DNA from: Arthrobacter sp. SX1312
GTDB lineage: Bacteria; Actinomycetota; Actinomycetes; Actinomycetales; Micrococcaceae
DNA length: 64,000 nt
Assembly (NCBI RefSeq): GCF_002929295.1
Contig: NZ_PJIM01000002.1
Location: 888,191-952,190 of the forward strand
Reading direction: 5' to 3'
In this document: piece by piece, positions 17,149-26,801 of the stretch
Position numbering within the stretch: the stretch's first letter is position 1
Layout of the letters: each line of letters starts with the position of its first letter
Notes under the pieces: generated by a model
Told to the model about the DNA's origin: nothing
The model's database searches: none
Seen by the model: the letters and a program-made list of their open reading frames with translations, nothing else
Made by a program: the position numbers and the translations under genes

Positions 17149-18225
17149 TCAGGACCCCGAGCGGGGGTACAGCTTCGGGGAGCCGCGGCGGCCGGCGCCG
17201 TGGCGGAGCCCGGCCAGGACCTCGGCCAGGGCGTCTTTCGAGGAGTGGTGCGGTTCCCAGCCCAGCTCGGTGCGCGCCCGCGTGGTGTCCATGACGGGAC
17301 TCCCGGCGGCCATGTCGATCCAGCCCGGGTCCGTCCGCTGGACGCCGAGGGCCCAACTCGCACCGACGATCCCCCGGAGCACGCGCACGGGCAGGCCGAT
17401 GATCCGCCGGGCGCCCAGCAGGTCGGCGACGCGCTCGGGGGTGAGCTCCGGTTCGGCCGCGATGTTGAAGGCGCCGGAGGCACGCTGCGCCACCACGCGC
17501 CAGTAGGCGTCGGCCACGTCCTCCGCGTGCACGGCCTGGAAGATGAAGGATCCGGGGATCGGCAGGAGCGGCAGGGCACCCAGCACGATCTTGGGCACGA
17601 GGGGCCCCAGGAAGTACCGGCCGATCTCGCTGCCGGCCTGGCCCTGGAAGATCAGCCCGGGCCGCAGCCGCGCCACCGCGATCTCCGGGTGGTCCCGCTC
17701 GAACCCGTCCAGCAGCCGCTCCTGCTCGGCCTTGTGCCGGCTGTAGTGGGAGGACTCGATGCCCCCGGTCGGCCAGGACTCGTCCCTGCGGGTGTCCTTG
17801 TCCGAGGGGGAGTAGGCACCGACGGACGATGCGCAGACGACCTGGCGCACGCCGGCCGCCGAGGCCGCGCGCAGGACATTCGCGGTGCCGGTGACGTTGG
17901 TCCGGTGCATGGCGTCCTCGTCCCGGTTGGGCTGGATGGCCCAGGCGAGATGCACGACGGCGTCCACGCCGGAGAGGGCCGCCGTCAGGACCTCCCGGCC
18001 CTCGTCGGTCCCGATGTCGATGGCGTGCCAGTCGACGCCCGCGTAGGGGAACCGGCCTGTGTCCGGGAGGGTGCGGGCGACCGCGGTGATCGAGAGGCCC
18101 ACCGGGTCATCGGCCGGGTGGGCGCCCGCCGGCGGGGGAGTCGTGCGCTCCTCGGCGGCGCGGTGGAGACGGGTGAGGACCGCGGTGCCGACGTTCCCGG
18201 TGGCACCGATGACTGCGATACGCAT
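17149..18225 (-). CDS. NAD-dependent epimerase/dehydratase family protein
   Basis: 358 aa extended short-chain dehydrogenase. It begins MRIAVIGATGNVGTAVL, with DAVVHLAWAIQP, the catalytic region SSVGAYSP followed by SSHYSRHKAEQE (Tyr-xxx-Lys), and RPGLIFQ. The C-terminal part is Arg/Gly-rich. Substrate unknown; the family includes sugar-nucleotide epimerases and ketoreductases. The start is preceded by CAGGAGCA. It ends 10 bp from the end of the convergent kinase gene. Confidence 0.88.
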   Translation of the reverse strand: MRIAVIGATGNVGTAVLTRLHRAAEERTTPPPAGAHPADDPVGLSITAVARTLPDTGRFPYAGVDWHAIDIGTDEGREVLTAALSGVDAVVHLAWAIQPNRDEDAMHRTNVTGTANVLRAASAAGVRQVVCASSVGAYSPSDKDTRRDESWPTGGIESSHYSRHKAEQERLLDGFERDHPEIAVARLRPGLIFQGQAGSEIGRYFLGPLVPKIVLGALPLLPIPGSFIFQAVHAEDVADAYWRVVAQRASGAFNIAAEPELTPERVADLLGARRIIGLPVRVLRGIVGASWALGVQRTDPGWIDMAAGSPVMDTTRARTELGWEPHHSSKDALAEVLAGLRHGAGRRGSPKLYPRSGS

Positions 18226-18369
18226 TGCTGCTCCTGGCCTTGGGTCGCGGGGGCACGGGCAGGTGCCGGTCTGAACTGGACTACTAAGTAAGCTTATGGT
18301 GCAGTTGGACCAGACGCATAGCCGAAAAAGCGCCCCACACCGTCTGCGGGGCCAGACCGGGAGGTATCC

Positions 18370-19461
18370 GTGAGCAGCAACAGCAGGGTGGGGAACGAGC
18401 CCCGCAGTGCGGCCGGGCAGAAGGCCCAGAACGCACCCGATCCCAACGATCCCCGCAAGCCGGACGATCCGAAGGACGTCAAGAAGCCGGCCTGGAAGTA
18501 CGTGTTCAAGCGCTCCGTCAACGAGTTCGGCAAGGACCAGTGCACCGACCTCGCCGCGGCGCTGACCTACTACGCCGTGCTCGCCATCTTCCCCGGAATC
18601 CTCGCCCTGATGTCCCTCCTCGGACTCTTCGGCCAGGCTCAGGCCACCACCGACCAGGTCATGGGGGTCATCGGGCAGTTCGCGCCTGAAGAAGCACTCA
18701 ACACCATCAAGCCCATCATCGAGAACCTGGCGTCCAACCAGGCCGCCGGCCTGACGTTCGTCATCGGCCTCCTAGGCGCCATCTGGTCGGCCTCCGGTTA
18801 CGTCAACGCGTTCTCGAGGGCCATGAACCGCGTCTACGAGGTCGAGGAAGGCCGCGGCTTCCTCAAGCTGCGCCCGCAGATGCTGCTCATCACCATCATC
18901 GTCCTCCTCCTGATCGTCGCCATGGGCCTCATGCTCGTGCTCTCGGGACCGGTCGCGGAGGCCGTCGGCAACACCATCGGCCTGGGCAGCACCGCCGTGA
19001 CCATCTGGAACATCGTCAAGTGGCCCGTCATGGTCCTCTTCGCCGTCCTCATGATCGCCGTGCTGTACTACGGCGCCCCCAACATCAAGCAGCCCAAGTT
19101 CCGCTGGATGAGCCTCGGCGGGTTCATCGCCCTGCTCGTCCTCGCGATCACCACGGCCGCGTTCTCCCTCTACGTCGCCAACTTCGGCAACTACAACGCG
19201 ACGTACGGTGCCATCGCCGGCGTCATCGTGCTGCTCCTGTGGATCTGGCTCGCCAACATCTCGCTGCTGTTCGGCGTCGAGTTCGACGCCGAGATGGAGC
19301 GCGGCCGTCAGCTGCAGGGCGGGATCGAGGCGGAGGAGACCATCCAGCTTCCCCCGCGCGACACCAAGGCCGCCGAGAAGAAGAGCGAGAAGCACCTCAA
19401 GCTCGTCCGCGAGGGGCGCGAGCTCCGCGAGAAGTACGGACGCGAGTCCGCGAAGAACTGA
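18370..19461 (+). CDS. YihY/BrkB family inner-membrane protein
   Basis: 363 aa from the GTG at 18370, with GGGAGG 6 nt before it. After a hydrophilic N-terminus rich in Asn, Asp and Pro, the family pattern appears: LAAALTYYAVLAIFPGILALMSLLGL, then FVIGLLGAIWSASGYVNAFSRAMNRVYEV and the closing YNATYGAIAGVIVLLLWIWLANISLLFGVEFDAEMERGR. Six membrane helices. The charged tail (EKKSEKHLKLVREGRELREKYGRES) is likely cytoplasmic. The family is linked to membrane homeostasis; a transported substrate is not established. Confidence 0.92.
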   Translation: MSSNSRVGNEPRSAAGQKAQNAPDPNDPRKPDDPKDVKKPAWKYVFKRSVNEFGKDQCTDLAAALTYYAVLAIFPGILALMSLLGLFGQAQATTDQVMGVIGQFAPEEALNTIKPIIENLASNQAAGLTFVIGLLGAIWSASGYVNAFSRAMNRVYEVEEGRGFLKLRPQMLLITIIVLLLIVAMGLMLVLSGPVAEAVGNTIGLGSTAVTIWNIVKWPVMVLFAVLMIAVLYYGAPNIKQPKFRWMSLGGFIALLVLAITTAAFSLYVANFGNYNATYGAIAGVIVLLLWIWLANISLLFGVEFDAEMERGRQLQGGIEAEETIQLPPRDTKAAEKKSEKHLKLVREGRELREKYGRESAKN

Positions 19462-19496
19462 CGGACGGTCCGGACCCACTCTCCGGACCCACCTTC

Positions 19497-19532
19497 CGGG
19501 AGGCCCGGTCGTGCACACGGCCGGGCCTCCCG
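19497..19532 (+). terminator. Hairpin after the BrkB gene
   Basis: CGGGAGGCCCGG (19497-19508) and CCGGGCCTCCCG (19521-19532) form a perfect 12-bp stem with a 12-nt loop. There is no T-run. It ends 14 bp before the -10 box of the next gene. Confidence 0.7.
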
Positions 19533-19546
19533 CATGTCCGCCGTCC

Positions 19547-19552
19547 TAGACT
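19547..19552 (+). promoter_or_regulatory. -10 box of a leaderless start (TAGACT)
   Basis: TAGACT is followed by 6 nt and then the ATG at 19559. No Shine-Dalgarno motif fits between, so the transcript probably begins at the start codon. Confidence 0.6.
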
Positions 19553-19558
19553 GGCAGC

Positions 19559-20569
19559 ATGACCGACACACAGCAGGCCGAATCGTCCGGGCACAGCACC
19601 AAAGGGGCCTACGTGACCTCCGGCGAGGAGTTCACCCGCGACACCCAGTACATCGAGACGCGGATCACGCGCGACGGCGCCGACGGCTACCCCGTCGAGG
19701 CGGGCCGGTACCGCCTCGTCGCGGCCCGCGCCTGCCCCTGGGCGAACCGGACCATCATCGTGCGGAGGCTCCTTGGGCTGGAGGACGCCATCTCGCTGGG
19801 CACCCCCGGGCCCACGCATGACAGCCGGTCCTGGACCTTCGACCTCGACCCCGACGGCCGCGACCCGGTGCTCGGCATCGAGCGGCTGCAGGAGGCCTTC
19901 TTCAAGCGGGACCCGGACTACTCGCGCGGCATCACCGTCCCTGCCATCGTGGACACCACCACCGGCGCGGTCGTGACGAACAACTTCCCGCAGATCACCC
20001 TCGACTTCTCCGGTGAGTGGAAGGAGTTCCACCGCGAGGGAGCACCGGACCTCTACCCCGAGCACCTCCGCGAGGAGATCGACACCGTGAACAGGCGGGT
20101 CTTCACGGAGGTCAACAACGGCGTCTACCGTTGCGGGTTCGCGGGGTCGCAGGACGCCTACGAGGCTGCGTACGACCGCCTCTTCACGGCCCTGGACTGG
20201 CTCGAGGAGCGGCTGACCGACCGGCGTTTCCTCGTCGGGGACACCATCACCGAGGCCGATGTCCGCCTGTTCACCACGCTGGTCCGCTTCGACCCCGTGT
20301 ACCACGGCCATTTCAAGTGCAACCGGAACACGCTGACCGAGATGCCCGCGCTGTGGGCCTACGCGCGCGATCTCTTCCAGACGCCCGGCTTCGGCGACAC
20401 CGTCGACTTCGAGCAGATCAAGCAGCACTACTACATCGTCCACGAGGACATCAATCCCACGGGGATCGTCCCGAAGGGCCCGGACCTGGCCGGATGGACC
20501 ACCGCCCATGGACGTGAGGCACTCGGCGGCAGGCCGTTCGGCGACGGCACCCCGCCGGCCGCCGCGTGA
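19559..20569 (+). CDS. Glutathionyl-hydroquinone-reductase-type (Xi-class GST) protein
   Basis: 336 aa. Thioredoxin-like N-terminal half with the Xi-class motif AACPWANR (read here RACPWANRTIIVRRLLGLEDAISLG), the catalytic Cys near residue 60, then the wall segment VPAIVDTTTGAVVTNNFPQI and the all-helical C-terminal domain (GFAGSQDAYEAAYDRLFTALDWLEERLTDRRFLVGDTITEADVRLF). In E. coli-type YqjG enzymes this reduces glutathionyl-hydroquinones. Actinobacteria use mycothiol, so the natural thiol here is probably different (inference). The start is a leaderless-type ATG. Confidence 0.9.
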   Translation: MTDTQQAESSGHSTKGAYVTSGEEFTRDTQYIETRITRDGADGYPVEAGRYRLVAARACPWANRTIIVRRLLGLEDAISLGTPGPTHDSRSWTFDLDPDGRDPVLGIERLQEAFFKRDPDYSRGITVPAIVDTTTGAVVTNNFPQITLDFSGEWKEFHREGAPDLYPEHLREEIDTVNRRVFTEVNNGVYRCGFAGSQDAYEAAYDRLFTALDWLEERLTDRRFLVGDTITEADVRLFTTLVRFDPVYHGHFKCNRNTLTEMPALWAYARDLFQTPGFGDTVDFEQIKQHYYIVHEDINPTGIVPKGPDLAGWTTAHGREALGGRPFGDGTPPAAA

Positions 20570-20601
20570 CCTGAGCGGGCCTGCCGCGGTCCCTCCGTGG
20601 C

Positions 20602-20651
20602 AGGCTTGGATGGATTAGGAAACAAGTTCGTTTCCTAATCCATCCAAGCCT
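20602..20651. repeat. Perfect 22-bp inverted repeat upstream of the iron-uptake operon
   Basis: Arms 20602-20623 and 20630-20651 are exact reverse complements over 22 bp, separated by AAGTTC. The right arm begins GTTTCCTAATCC and abuts the DtxR-type box. The stem is AT-richer than its surroundings. It could be a second operator, an attenuator or the terminator of the preceding gene; there is no T-run. Confidence 0.85.
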
Positions 20652-20668
20652 AGGCTAGCCTTACTCAG
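20650..20668 (+). promoter_or_regulatory. DtxR/IdeR iron box before the siderophore permease operon
   Basis: CTAGGCTAGCCTTACTCAG matches the TTAGGTTAGCCTAACCTAA consensus at 13 of 19 positions, with the core TAGnCTAGCCTtAC intact. It lies 26 bp before the first permease start. Confidence 0.7.
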
Positions 20669-20694
20669 ACCGATCGTCCGGCTGAGGGAGGCAC

Positions 20695-21753
20695 ATGGCA
20701 GTCCAGGCCTCCACCCTGCGCCGGGCCCCTGCCGGCCCGGCCTCCCGCCACCGGTCCTCCGGCGCGAGGAGCCTCGCGAAGCTGCTGCTCGCGGTCATGA
20801 TCCTCGGACTGTCCTGCGTCGCCTCGCTCACCATCGGCGCCCGTTCCGTCAGCATCCCGACCGTGCTCGACGCCGTTGCGTCCTTCGACCCGGCGAACGG
20901 CGACCACGCCGTGGTCCTCTCCCGTGTCCCGCGCACCGTGGTCGGGCTGCTCGTCGGGGCGGCGCTCGCCACCGCGGGAGCCGCGCTGCAGGGCATCGCC
21001 CGCAATCCGCTGGCGGACCCCGGCATCCTCGGCATCAACGCCGGCGCGTCCCTCGCCGTCGTCGTCGGGATCTACCTGTTCGGCCTCAGCAGCGCCTCCA
21101 GCTATCTCTGGTTCGCCTTCGCCGGCGCGGGCGCCGCGGCCGTCGCCGTCTACGCCGTGGCGAGCCTCGGGAGGGACGGCGCGACGCCGGTCAAGCTGGC
21201 ACTCGCAGGGGCGGCCCTGGCCGCCGGACTCGCGAGCCTCACGAACGCCGTCCTCGTCTCCAGCCAGGAGACCCTCGACGCCTTCCGGTTCTGGCAGGTC
21301 GGCACGCTCGCCGGCCGGGGCTGGGAGGTCATCGGTGCGGTGGTGCCGTTCGTCGGGGCGGGCCTCGTCCTGACCCTGGCCACGGGTCGGGTCCTCAACT
21401 CCCTGGCGCTGGGCGACGACGTGGCACGCGGCCTCGGCCAGAACGTCCCCCTCGCCCGTGCCGTCACCGCCGTCGGCGTCGTGCTGCTGTGCGGTGCGGC
21501 CGTGGCCGCGGCAGGGCCGATTGCCTTCGTGGGACTCGTCATCCCGCACCTGGTGCGGCTCGTCGTCGGCTCCGACTACCGGTGGATCCTGCCCTTCTCC
21601 GCCCTGTCGGGTCCCGTGCTGCTCCTGTGGGCGGACATCGTGGGCCGGGTCATCCTGCCGCCGGGCGAGGTGCAGGTGGGCATCATGACCGCCGTGCTCG
21701 GCGCCCCCGTCTTCATCTGGCTCGTCCGGCGGCGCAGGATGGCGCAGCTGTGA
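20695..21753 (+). CDS. FecCD-type iron-siderophore permease, first subunit
   Basis: 352 aa with about 9-10 membrane helices. Family landmarks: [56 protein letters not shown] in the cytoplasmic loop that touches the ATPase, and [20 protein letters not shown]. It forms the pore with the second permease. An Ala/Arg-rich N-terminal extension of about 30 residues precedes the first helix. The start has GAGGGAGG before it. First gene of a four-gene operon with overlapping starts and stops, under the iron box at 20650. Confidence 0.94.
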   Translation: MAVQASTLRRAPAGPASRHRSSGARSLAKLLLAVMILGLSCVASLTIGARSVSIPTVLDAVASFDPANGDHAVVLSRVPRTVVGLLVGAALATAGAALQGIARNPLADPGILGINAGASLAVVVGIYLFGLSSASSYLWFAFAGAGAAAVAVYAVASLGRDGATPVKLALAGAALAAGLASLTNAVLVSSQETLDAFRFWQVGTLAGRGWEVIGAVVPFVGAGLVLTLATGRVLNSLALGDDVARGLGQNVPLARAVTAVGVVLLCGAAVAAAGPIAFVGLVIPHLVRLVVGSDYRWILPFSALSGPVLLLWADIVGRVILPPGEVQVGIMTAVLGAPVFIWLVRRRRMAQL

Positions 21754-22829
21754 GCGCGCCCGTGGACCACGCGCCCGCCCGGATGCCCCGGGCGGACCGC
21801 CCCGGGCATCCGGGCGGTCCCGCCGCCGTCCGGGCGCGCCGCCGCCGGAGCACGGGCACGCGGCTGGCCGTCGTGGCCGGCGTCGTCGCGGTGCTGTTCG
21901 CCGTGAACGTCCTGCTCGGCTCCTACACCGTCACCGTCCCGGACTTCTTCCGCATCCTCGGCGGCGCCGACATCCCCGGCGCGAGCTTCATCGTGCTGGA
22001 GAACAAGCTGCCCCGGGCGGTCATCGGGCTCCTCGTCGGGATCGCCTTCGGGATCGCGGGTGCCGTGTTCCAGACCATGCTGAGGAACCCGCTCGCGAGC
22101 CCCGACATCATCGGCATCAGCTACGGTGCCAGTGCGTCGGCCGTGACCGCGATCGTCCTCTTCGGGGCGGCCGGTGCCGCGGTGTCCCTCTCGGCCCTCG
22201 TGGGCGCGATGGTGGTCGCGGCGGCCATCTACCTGATCTCCCGTCGCGGCGGCGTGGCGGGCTACCGCCTGATCCTCGTCGGGATCGGCTTCGCGGCGGT
22301 CATGCACGCGCTCGTGAGCTTCCTCATCACCCGCACCGACCTCCGCACGGCGTCGGCCGCGGTGCTCTGGCTGAACGGCTCGCTGAACTCCAGCACGTGG
22401 GACCGCGTGACGGTCCTCGTCGCGTGCCTCGCCGTGCTGCTGCCGGCCGCTGCGGTCCTCTCCCGCAGCCTGCAGGGCCTCGAACTGGGCGACGACGCCG
22501 CCGCGGGCCTCGGCCTCCGCGTCGAGGCCTCGCGCCTGGGGCTCATGTCCACCGGCGTCGCCCTTGCCGCGGTGGCGACCGCCGCTGCCGGACCCGTGGC
22601 CGCCGTCGCCTTCCTGTCGGGGCCGATCGCCCGCCGCCTGCTCGGCAACCGTCCGTCGCTGGCCATGGCGGCCCTCGTGGGTGCGGTGATCGTGCTCGGT
22701 GCGGATTTCGTGGCGGCCAACCTCGTCCCCGGTGCGTCGCTGCCCGTCGGCGTCGTGACCGGTGCGCTCGGCGCCCCGTTCCTGCTGTGGCTGCTCGCCA
22801 CGGCGAACCGCTCGGGCCAGGGAGGCTGA
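21750..22829 (+). CDS. FecCD-type iron-siderophore permease, second subunit
   Basis: 359 aa from the GTG at 21750, which overlaps the TGA of the first permease (GTGA). It shares the family landmarks: [68 protein letters not shown] and [20 protein letters not shown]. The N-terminal 35 residues are polar and rich in Pro and Arg. The two permeases are paralogous and form a heterodimer in related importers. Its stop overlaps the ATPase start. Confidence 0.94.
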   Translation: MSAPVDHAPARMPRADRPGHPGGPAAVRARRRRSTGTRLAVVAGVVAVLFAVNVLLGSYTVTVPDFFRILGGADIPGASFIVLENKLPRAVIGLLVGIAFGIAGAVFQTMLRNPLASPDIIGISYGASASAVTAIVLFGAAGAAVSLSALVGAMVVAAAIYLISRRGGVAGYRLILVGIGFAAVMHALVSFLITRTDLRTASAAVLWLNGSLNSSTWDRVTVLVACLAVLLPAAAVLSRSLQGLELGDDAAAGLGLRVEASRLGLMSTGVALAAVATAAAGPVAAVAFLSGPIARRLLGNRPSLAMAALVGAVIVLGADFVAANLVPGASLPVGVVTGALGAPFLLWLLATANRSGQGG

Positions 22830-23722
22830 TGATGGCAGGATCCGGACGTACGACGGCGGCCACGCTGACCGCCGAGGCGCTCACCCTCGCCTACGACGAC
22901 CGCACCGTGGTCGACGGACTCGACGTGGCCCTGCCCGCCGGGAAGGTGACGGTGATCGTCGGTGCGAACGCGTGCGGCAAGTCGACGCTGCTGCGGGGAC
23001 TGGCGCGCCTCCTCAAGCCCGCCGGCGGCACCGTGCTGCTCAACGGCTCCGACATCTCCACGCAGTCCACCAAGGCAGTCGCCCGCGTCCTCGGCCTCCT
23101 CCCGCAGACCCCTGTCGCGCCCGACGGCATCAGCGTCGCCGACCTCGTGGGCCGCGGCCGGTACCCGCACCAGGGGTGGTTCCGCCAGTGGACGCCGGAG
23201 GACGACGCCGCCGTCGCGGGTGCACTCGAGGCCACCGACACCCTCCCGCTCGCCGACCGCTCCGTGGACGAGCTCAGCGGCGGGCAGCGCCAGCGCGTCT
23301 GGATCGCGATGGCCCTCGCCCAGCAGACGGACATCCTGCTCCTCGACGAACCCACCACGTTCCTCGACGTCACCCACCAGATCGAGGTCCTGGACCTCAT
23401 CACGGATCTCAACCGGCGGTCCGGGACCACTGTGGTCATGGTGCTGCATGATCTCAACCTCGCCGCACGCTACGCGGACCACCTGATCGCCATGCGGGAC
23501 GGCAGGATCGTGGCCGACGGCGCGCCGTCGGACGTGGTGACCGAGGAGACCGTGTCCGGGGTGTTCGACCTCGAGTGCCGCGTCATCACCGACCCGGTCT
23601 CGGGGACCCCGATGGTGGTCCCGATCGGCCGCCACCACGGCCGGCACCACGGCCCGGGCGAAGCCGGCGAAGGACCCGGCCCGCAGGACACCGTTCCGAC
23701 CCCCCTGGAGGCAGCATCATGA
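22829..23722 (+). CDS. FecE-type iron-siderophore ABC ATPase
   Basis: 297 aa. Walker [10 protein letters not shown] (a Cys replaces the usual Gly in GANGCGKST-like forms), Q-loop [14 protein letters not shown], family motif [12 protein letters not shown], signature [12 protein letters not shown], Walker [13 protein letters not shown] and switch His in VLHDLN. The C-terminal 30 residues are His/Gly-rich ([16 protein letters not shown]), which might bind metal. The start ATGATG overlaps the previous stop; either ATG may be used. It powers import through the two permeases. Confidence 0.94.
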   Translation: MMAGSGRTTAATLTAEALTLAYDDRTVVDGLDVALPAGKVTVIVGANACGKSTLLRGLARLLKPAGGTVLLNGSDISTQSTKAVARVLGLLPQTPVAPDGISVADLVGRGRYPHQGWFRQWTPEDDAAVAGALEATDTLPLADRSVDELSGGQRQRVWIAMALAQQTDILLLDEPTTFLDVTHQIEVLDLITDLNRRSGTTVVMVLHDLNLAARYADHLIAMRDGRIVADGAPSDVVTEETVSGVFDLECRVITDPVSGTPMVVPIGRHHGRHHGPGEAGEGPGPQDTVPTPLEAAS

Positions 23723-24771
23723 CCGACGTGACCCAGCGCAGCGCGCGGCGGACCGCCGCGGACACCGAGCCGATGGTGCTGGCGTTCGACGTCGTCGTCA
23801 CCGCCGTCCGGGACCTCACCCCCACCTTCCGCCGCATCACCTTCGGCGGCGCGTGCCTCACGGGGTTCGGCGTGGTGGGGGACACCCTCGACCTGCGGAT
23901 CAAGATCGTCATCCCCTCCGAGGGCCGCGACGCCCCGGACATCGCGGCGATGATGAGCAGCGGCGACGCCTCGGGCTGGTACCAGCGGTGGCTCGGCCTG
24001 GATGCCGCGGACCGCGGCTCCATGCGCACCTACACGGTGCGGGAATCACGCTGCAGCGGTCCCCGCCCCGAAATCGACGTCGACTTCGTGATGCACCTGG
24101 ACGCCCACGGCCGGGGCGGTCCCGCCGCGGAATGGGCCGCGGCGGCGCGGCCGGGGGACAAGGTCTGCGTCATCGGGCCGAACGCCTCCGCCGCCCAGTG
24201 CCGGACGGCGGGTGCGTACGGGGGGATCGAATGGAGCCCGGGCCTCGCGCAGCATGTCCTCCTCGCGGGGGACGAGACCGCCGTGCCCGCCATCAGCGCC
24301 ATCCTCGAGGCACTCCCCGAGGACATCGGCGGCCACGCGTTCCTGGAGGTGCCGGATGGGCAGGACATCCGGCCCATCCGGTCACGCTCGTCCGTGCAGG
24401 TCACCTGGCTGCCCCGCGGGGATCGCCCGCACGGCGAGCACCTGGAGGCGGCGGTCCGGGACGCGGTGCGCGTCCCGGGCTGGGTCTCCCTGTCCGGCCG
24501 GGAGAGCGCGAACGGCGGAGGCGAGCCGGAGGACGTCGACATCGACAGGACCATCCTCTGGGAGACGCCGCAGCTGCTCGAGACGGCGATCGTGCGGTCC
24601 ACGGTCAACCCGGAGCGGCCTCCGGGCACGCAGCCCTTCTACGCCTGGATCGCGGGCGAGGCGGCCGTGGTGCGCAGCCTGCGCCGCTACCTCGTGCGCG
24701 ACGTCGGCGTGGACCGGAAGCAGGTGGCGTTCATGGGGTACTGGCGCAAGGGGCGCGCGGAACAGGCCTGA
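23719..24771 (+). CDS. Siderophore-interacting protein (SIP) flavin reductase
   Basis: 350 aa. The FAD-binding half shows [12 protein letters not shown] and MRTYTVRE (the RxYT flavin motif), and the NAD(P)H half shows [23 protein letters not shown] and [35 protein letters not shown], all typical of the ViuB/YqjH SIP family. These enzymes reduce ferric siderophores in the cytoplasm to free the iron. The ATG overlaps the ATPase stop (ATGA at 23719-23722), so it is the last gene of the uptake operon. Confidence 0.93.
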   Translation: MTDVTQRSARRTAADTEPMVLAFDVVVTAVRDLTPTFRRITFGGACLTGFGVVGDTLDLRIKIVIPSEGRDAPDIAAMMSSGDASGWYQRWLGLDAADRGSMRTYTVRESRCSGPRPEIDVDFVMHLDAHGRGGPAAEWAAAARPGDKVCVIGPNASAAQCRTAGAYGGIEWSPGLAQHVLLAGDETAVPAISAILEALPEDIGGHAFLEVPDGQDIRPIRSRSSVQVTWLPRGDRPHGEHLEAAVRDAVRVPGWVSLSGRESANGGGEPEDVDIDRTILWETPQLLETAIVRSTVNPERPPGTQPFYAWIAGEAAVVRSLRRYLVRDVGVDRKQVAFMGYWRKGRAEQA

Positions 24772-24843
24772 CCCGGAGCCGCAGCAGCGCCGACCGGGCC
24801 GGCGCACTCCGCGGCCCGCCCGGCGCCGCCCAGGGCCCACCCG

Positions 24844-25842
24844 TCAGGGCAGGGGCTCACTCACCACGGCGGGGTCCTTGTAGCCCAGCGGCATCCTCAG
24901 GCGCAGCGAATTCGGCCTGACCTCGAACGCCATGTGGGTCGCCTCGCCGAGGGGATCGCCGTCGAGCTGCACCTCCAGCGGCGCGTGCAGGGTGACCTCC
25001 GCGGTGCGGCACTGGAAGTACTCGAGCGAGGAGTCCTTGCCCTTGCCGCGGGCGAAGAGCTTGCCGACGACGGCGAGCCAGCCGAGCTTCCCCTTCGGGG
25101 CGACCGTCATCAGGTCCATCAGGCCGTCGTCGATCTTCGCGCCGGGGAAGATCTCCAGGCCGCCCATGATCTTGCCGCAGTTGCCGCCCATGACGCTGCG
25201 CAGGCGGCGGTCGAAGGGCTTGCCGCCGTCCACCGAGATGGTGGTCCGGGTCGGTTTGCCGGGGAGGTTCCTGATGCCGGCGTCCACGTAGGCGAGCCAG
25301 CCCACCTTGTCCTTCAGATCGTCCCGGGTGTCGGACATGATGGCGGCGTCGTAGCCGATGCCGGCCATCACCAGGAAGACGTGGGCGTCCTGTGCCCGGT
25401 CCACGGTCACGTGCACGACGTCGATGGTGCGTTCGGTCCCGCGGAACGCGGCCTCGACGGCGGCGTCCGGATCGTCGACCGCGATGTCGAGGTTGCGGGC
25501 CAGGAGGTTGCCCGTACCCAGCGGCACGAGGGCCATCATGGTGTCGGTGCCGGAGAGTTCCTCGGCGATGCACCGCACGGTGCCGTCCCCGCCCGCGGCG
25601 ATGACCAGGTCCACGCCGGCCTCGAGGGCCTGCTGGGCCTGGCCGTGACCCGGATCATCCGCGGTCGTCTCGATGACCAGGGGCTCGTCCCACCCGTCCT
25701 CGGCCGAGATGCGCTTCACGGCCGCCTCGACGTCCACCGTGGTGATCTTGATCGGGTTGACGATGAGCGCGGCGCGACGGCGGCCCGATCCGGTGTCCGC
25801 GAGCGTCTCGGGGGTCGCTTCGAGTGTGGCTTCGGTGGGCAT
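24844..25842 (-). CDS. Diacylglycerol kinase family lipid kinase
   Basis: 332 aa. The catalytic-domain signature VIAAGGDGTVRCIAEEL and PLGTGNLLARNL (ATP-binding GGDGT and GTGN), followed by GIGYDAAIMSD and GKIMGGLEIFPGAKIDDGLMDLM, place it in the DagK_cat/YegS-type family (DAG, sphingosine or related lipid phosphorylation). The start is preceded by AAGGA. The last residues (RMPLGYKDPAVVSEPLP) are family-like. It converges on the SIP gene with about 70 bp between. The lipid substrate cannot be deduced. Confidence 0.92.
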   Translation of the reverse strand: MPTEATLEATPETLADTGSGRRRAALIVNPIKITTVDVEAAVKRISAEDGWDEPLVIETTADDPGHGQAQQALEAGVDLVIAAGGDGTVRCIAEELSGTDTMMALVPLGTGNLLARNLDIAVDDPDAAVEAAFRGTERTIDVVHVTVDRAQDAHVFLVMAGIGYDAAIMSDTRDDLKDKVGWLAYVDAGIRNLPGKPTRTTISVDGGKPFDRRLRSVMGGNCGKIMGGLEIFPGAKIDDGLMDLMTVAPKGKLGWLAVVGKLFARGKGKDSSLEYFQCRTAEVTLHAPLEVQLDGDPLGEATHMAFEVRPNSLRLRMPLGYKDPAVVSEPLP

Positions 25843-25910
25843 GATGTCCTTCGGGCAGGGTGGAGGGATGGCTCCGACGAGCTTATCCCGGCGGGTGCGG
25901 CCGGCGGGGG

Positions 25911-25916
25911 TAATCT
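25911..25916 (+). promoter_or_regulatory. -10 box of a leaderless start (TAATCT)
   Basis: TAATCT, then 6 nt, then the GTG at 25923. This spacing puts the transcription start on the first base of the start codon. Confidence 0.6.
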
Positions 25917-25922
25917 TTGGTC

Positions 25923-26705
25923 GTGACCTACACCCAGCGATACGTGGCCCTTGGCGATTCCTTCACCGAAGGGGTGGGTGACTGGGATCCGGCGTCGCCC
26001 AACGGCGTCCGGGGGTGGGCGGACCGCGTCGCGGAGCAGCTGGTCCTCGCCGACGCGTCCTGGGGCTACGCGAACCTCGCCATCCGCGGGAAGAAGATGC
26101 GGCAGATCCTCGACCAGCAGGTCGACGCCGCCCTGGCCCTCGAGCCGACGCTCGTGACCGTCTATGCCGGCGCGAACGACATCCTGCGGCCGCGCGTCGA
26201 CATCGACCTCCTGATGTCCCGGTACGACGACGGCGTGGCCCGGCTCCGCGCGGCGGGAGCCGCCGTCGTGCTGTTCACGGGCTTCGACACGGCGGGATCG
26301 GCGGTCTTCGGGAAGACCCGCGGGCGCACCGCCGTCTACAACGAGTGGGTGCGTGAGATCGCCGACCGGCATGCCGCCACGATCGTCGACTACTGGCGCC
26401 TGCGGGAGTTCCAGGACTGGAGCTACTGGGACGTCGACCGCATGCACATGTCCGTCGCGGGGCACACGCTCATGGCCGCGCGCGTGCTCGGGGCCATGAA
26501 GGCGTCCCACCGGATCGACCTGCCCGAGCTCGACGCCCGTCCCGCCCTGAACCGGGCGGACCAGCTGCGGGCCGATGCGCAGTGGGCGCGGGAGTACCTG
26601 ACGCCCTGGGTGGGCAGGCGACTGCGGGGCGTCTCGTCCGGGGACGACCTGGCGCCGAAGTACCCGTCGCTGACCCGCCCGCACTGGGCCTCGGTCAGCG
26701 CCTGA
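25923..26705 (+). CDS. SGNH/GDSL hydrolase
   Basis: 260 aa. Block I is YVALGDSFTEGVGD (nucleophile Ser in GDS), block II Gly in NLAIRGKKM, block III GANDILRP, and block V DVDRMHMSVAGH (Asp-x-x-His). There is no signal peptide, so the enzyme is cytoplasmic; related proteins cleave ester groups of lipids or sugars. The GTG at 25923 is preferred over the TTG at 25917 because the latter overlaps the space right after the -10 box. The C-terminal 60 residues are Arg/Asp-rich and outside the core. Confidence 0.9.
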   Translation: MTYTQRYVALGDSFTEGVGDWDPASPNGVRGWADRVAEQLVLADASWGYANLAIRGKKMRQILDQQVDAALALEPTLVTVYAGANDILRPRVDIDLLMSRYDDGVARLRAAGAAVVLFTGFDTAGSAVFGKTRGRTAVYNEWVREIADRHAATIVDYWRLREFQDWSYWDVDRMHMSVAGHTLMAARVLGAMKASHRIDLPELDARPALNRADQLRADAQWAREYLTPWVGRRLRGVSSGDDLAPKYPSLTRPHWASVSA

Positions 26706-26789
26706 GGCCCGCAGCGAGCACGGATCCGGCCGTGCCCGCAAGCACGCCGGGGCCGCGGCACGGGCCCTCGTCCGGAGGACCCCGTGTGC

Positions 26790-26795
26790 CAGAAT
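26790..26795 (+). promoter_or_regulatory. -10 box of a leaderless start (CAGAAT)
   Basis: CAGAAT, then 6 nt, then the ATG at 26802. The first base departs from TAnnnT, so this is the weakest member of the set. Confidence 0.45.
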
Positions 26796-26801
26796 GAGCG
26801 C

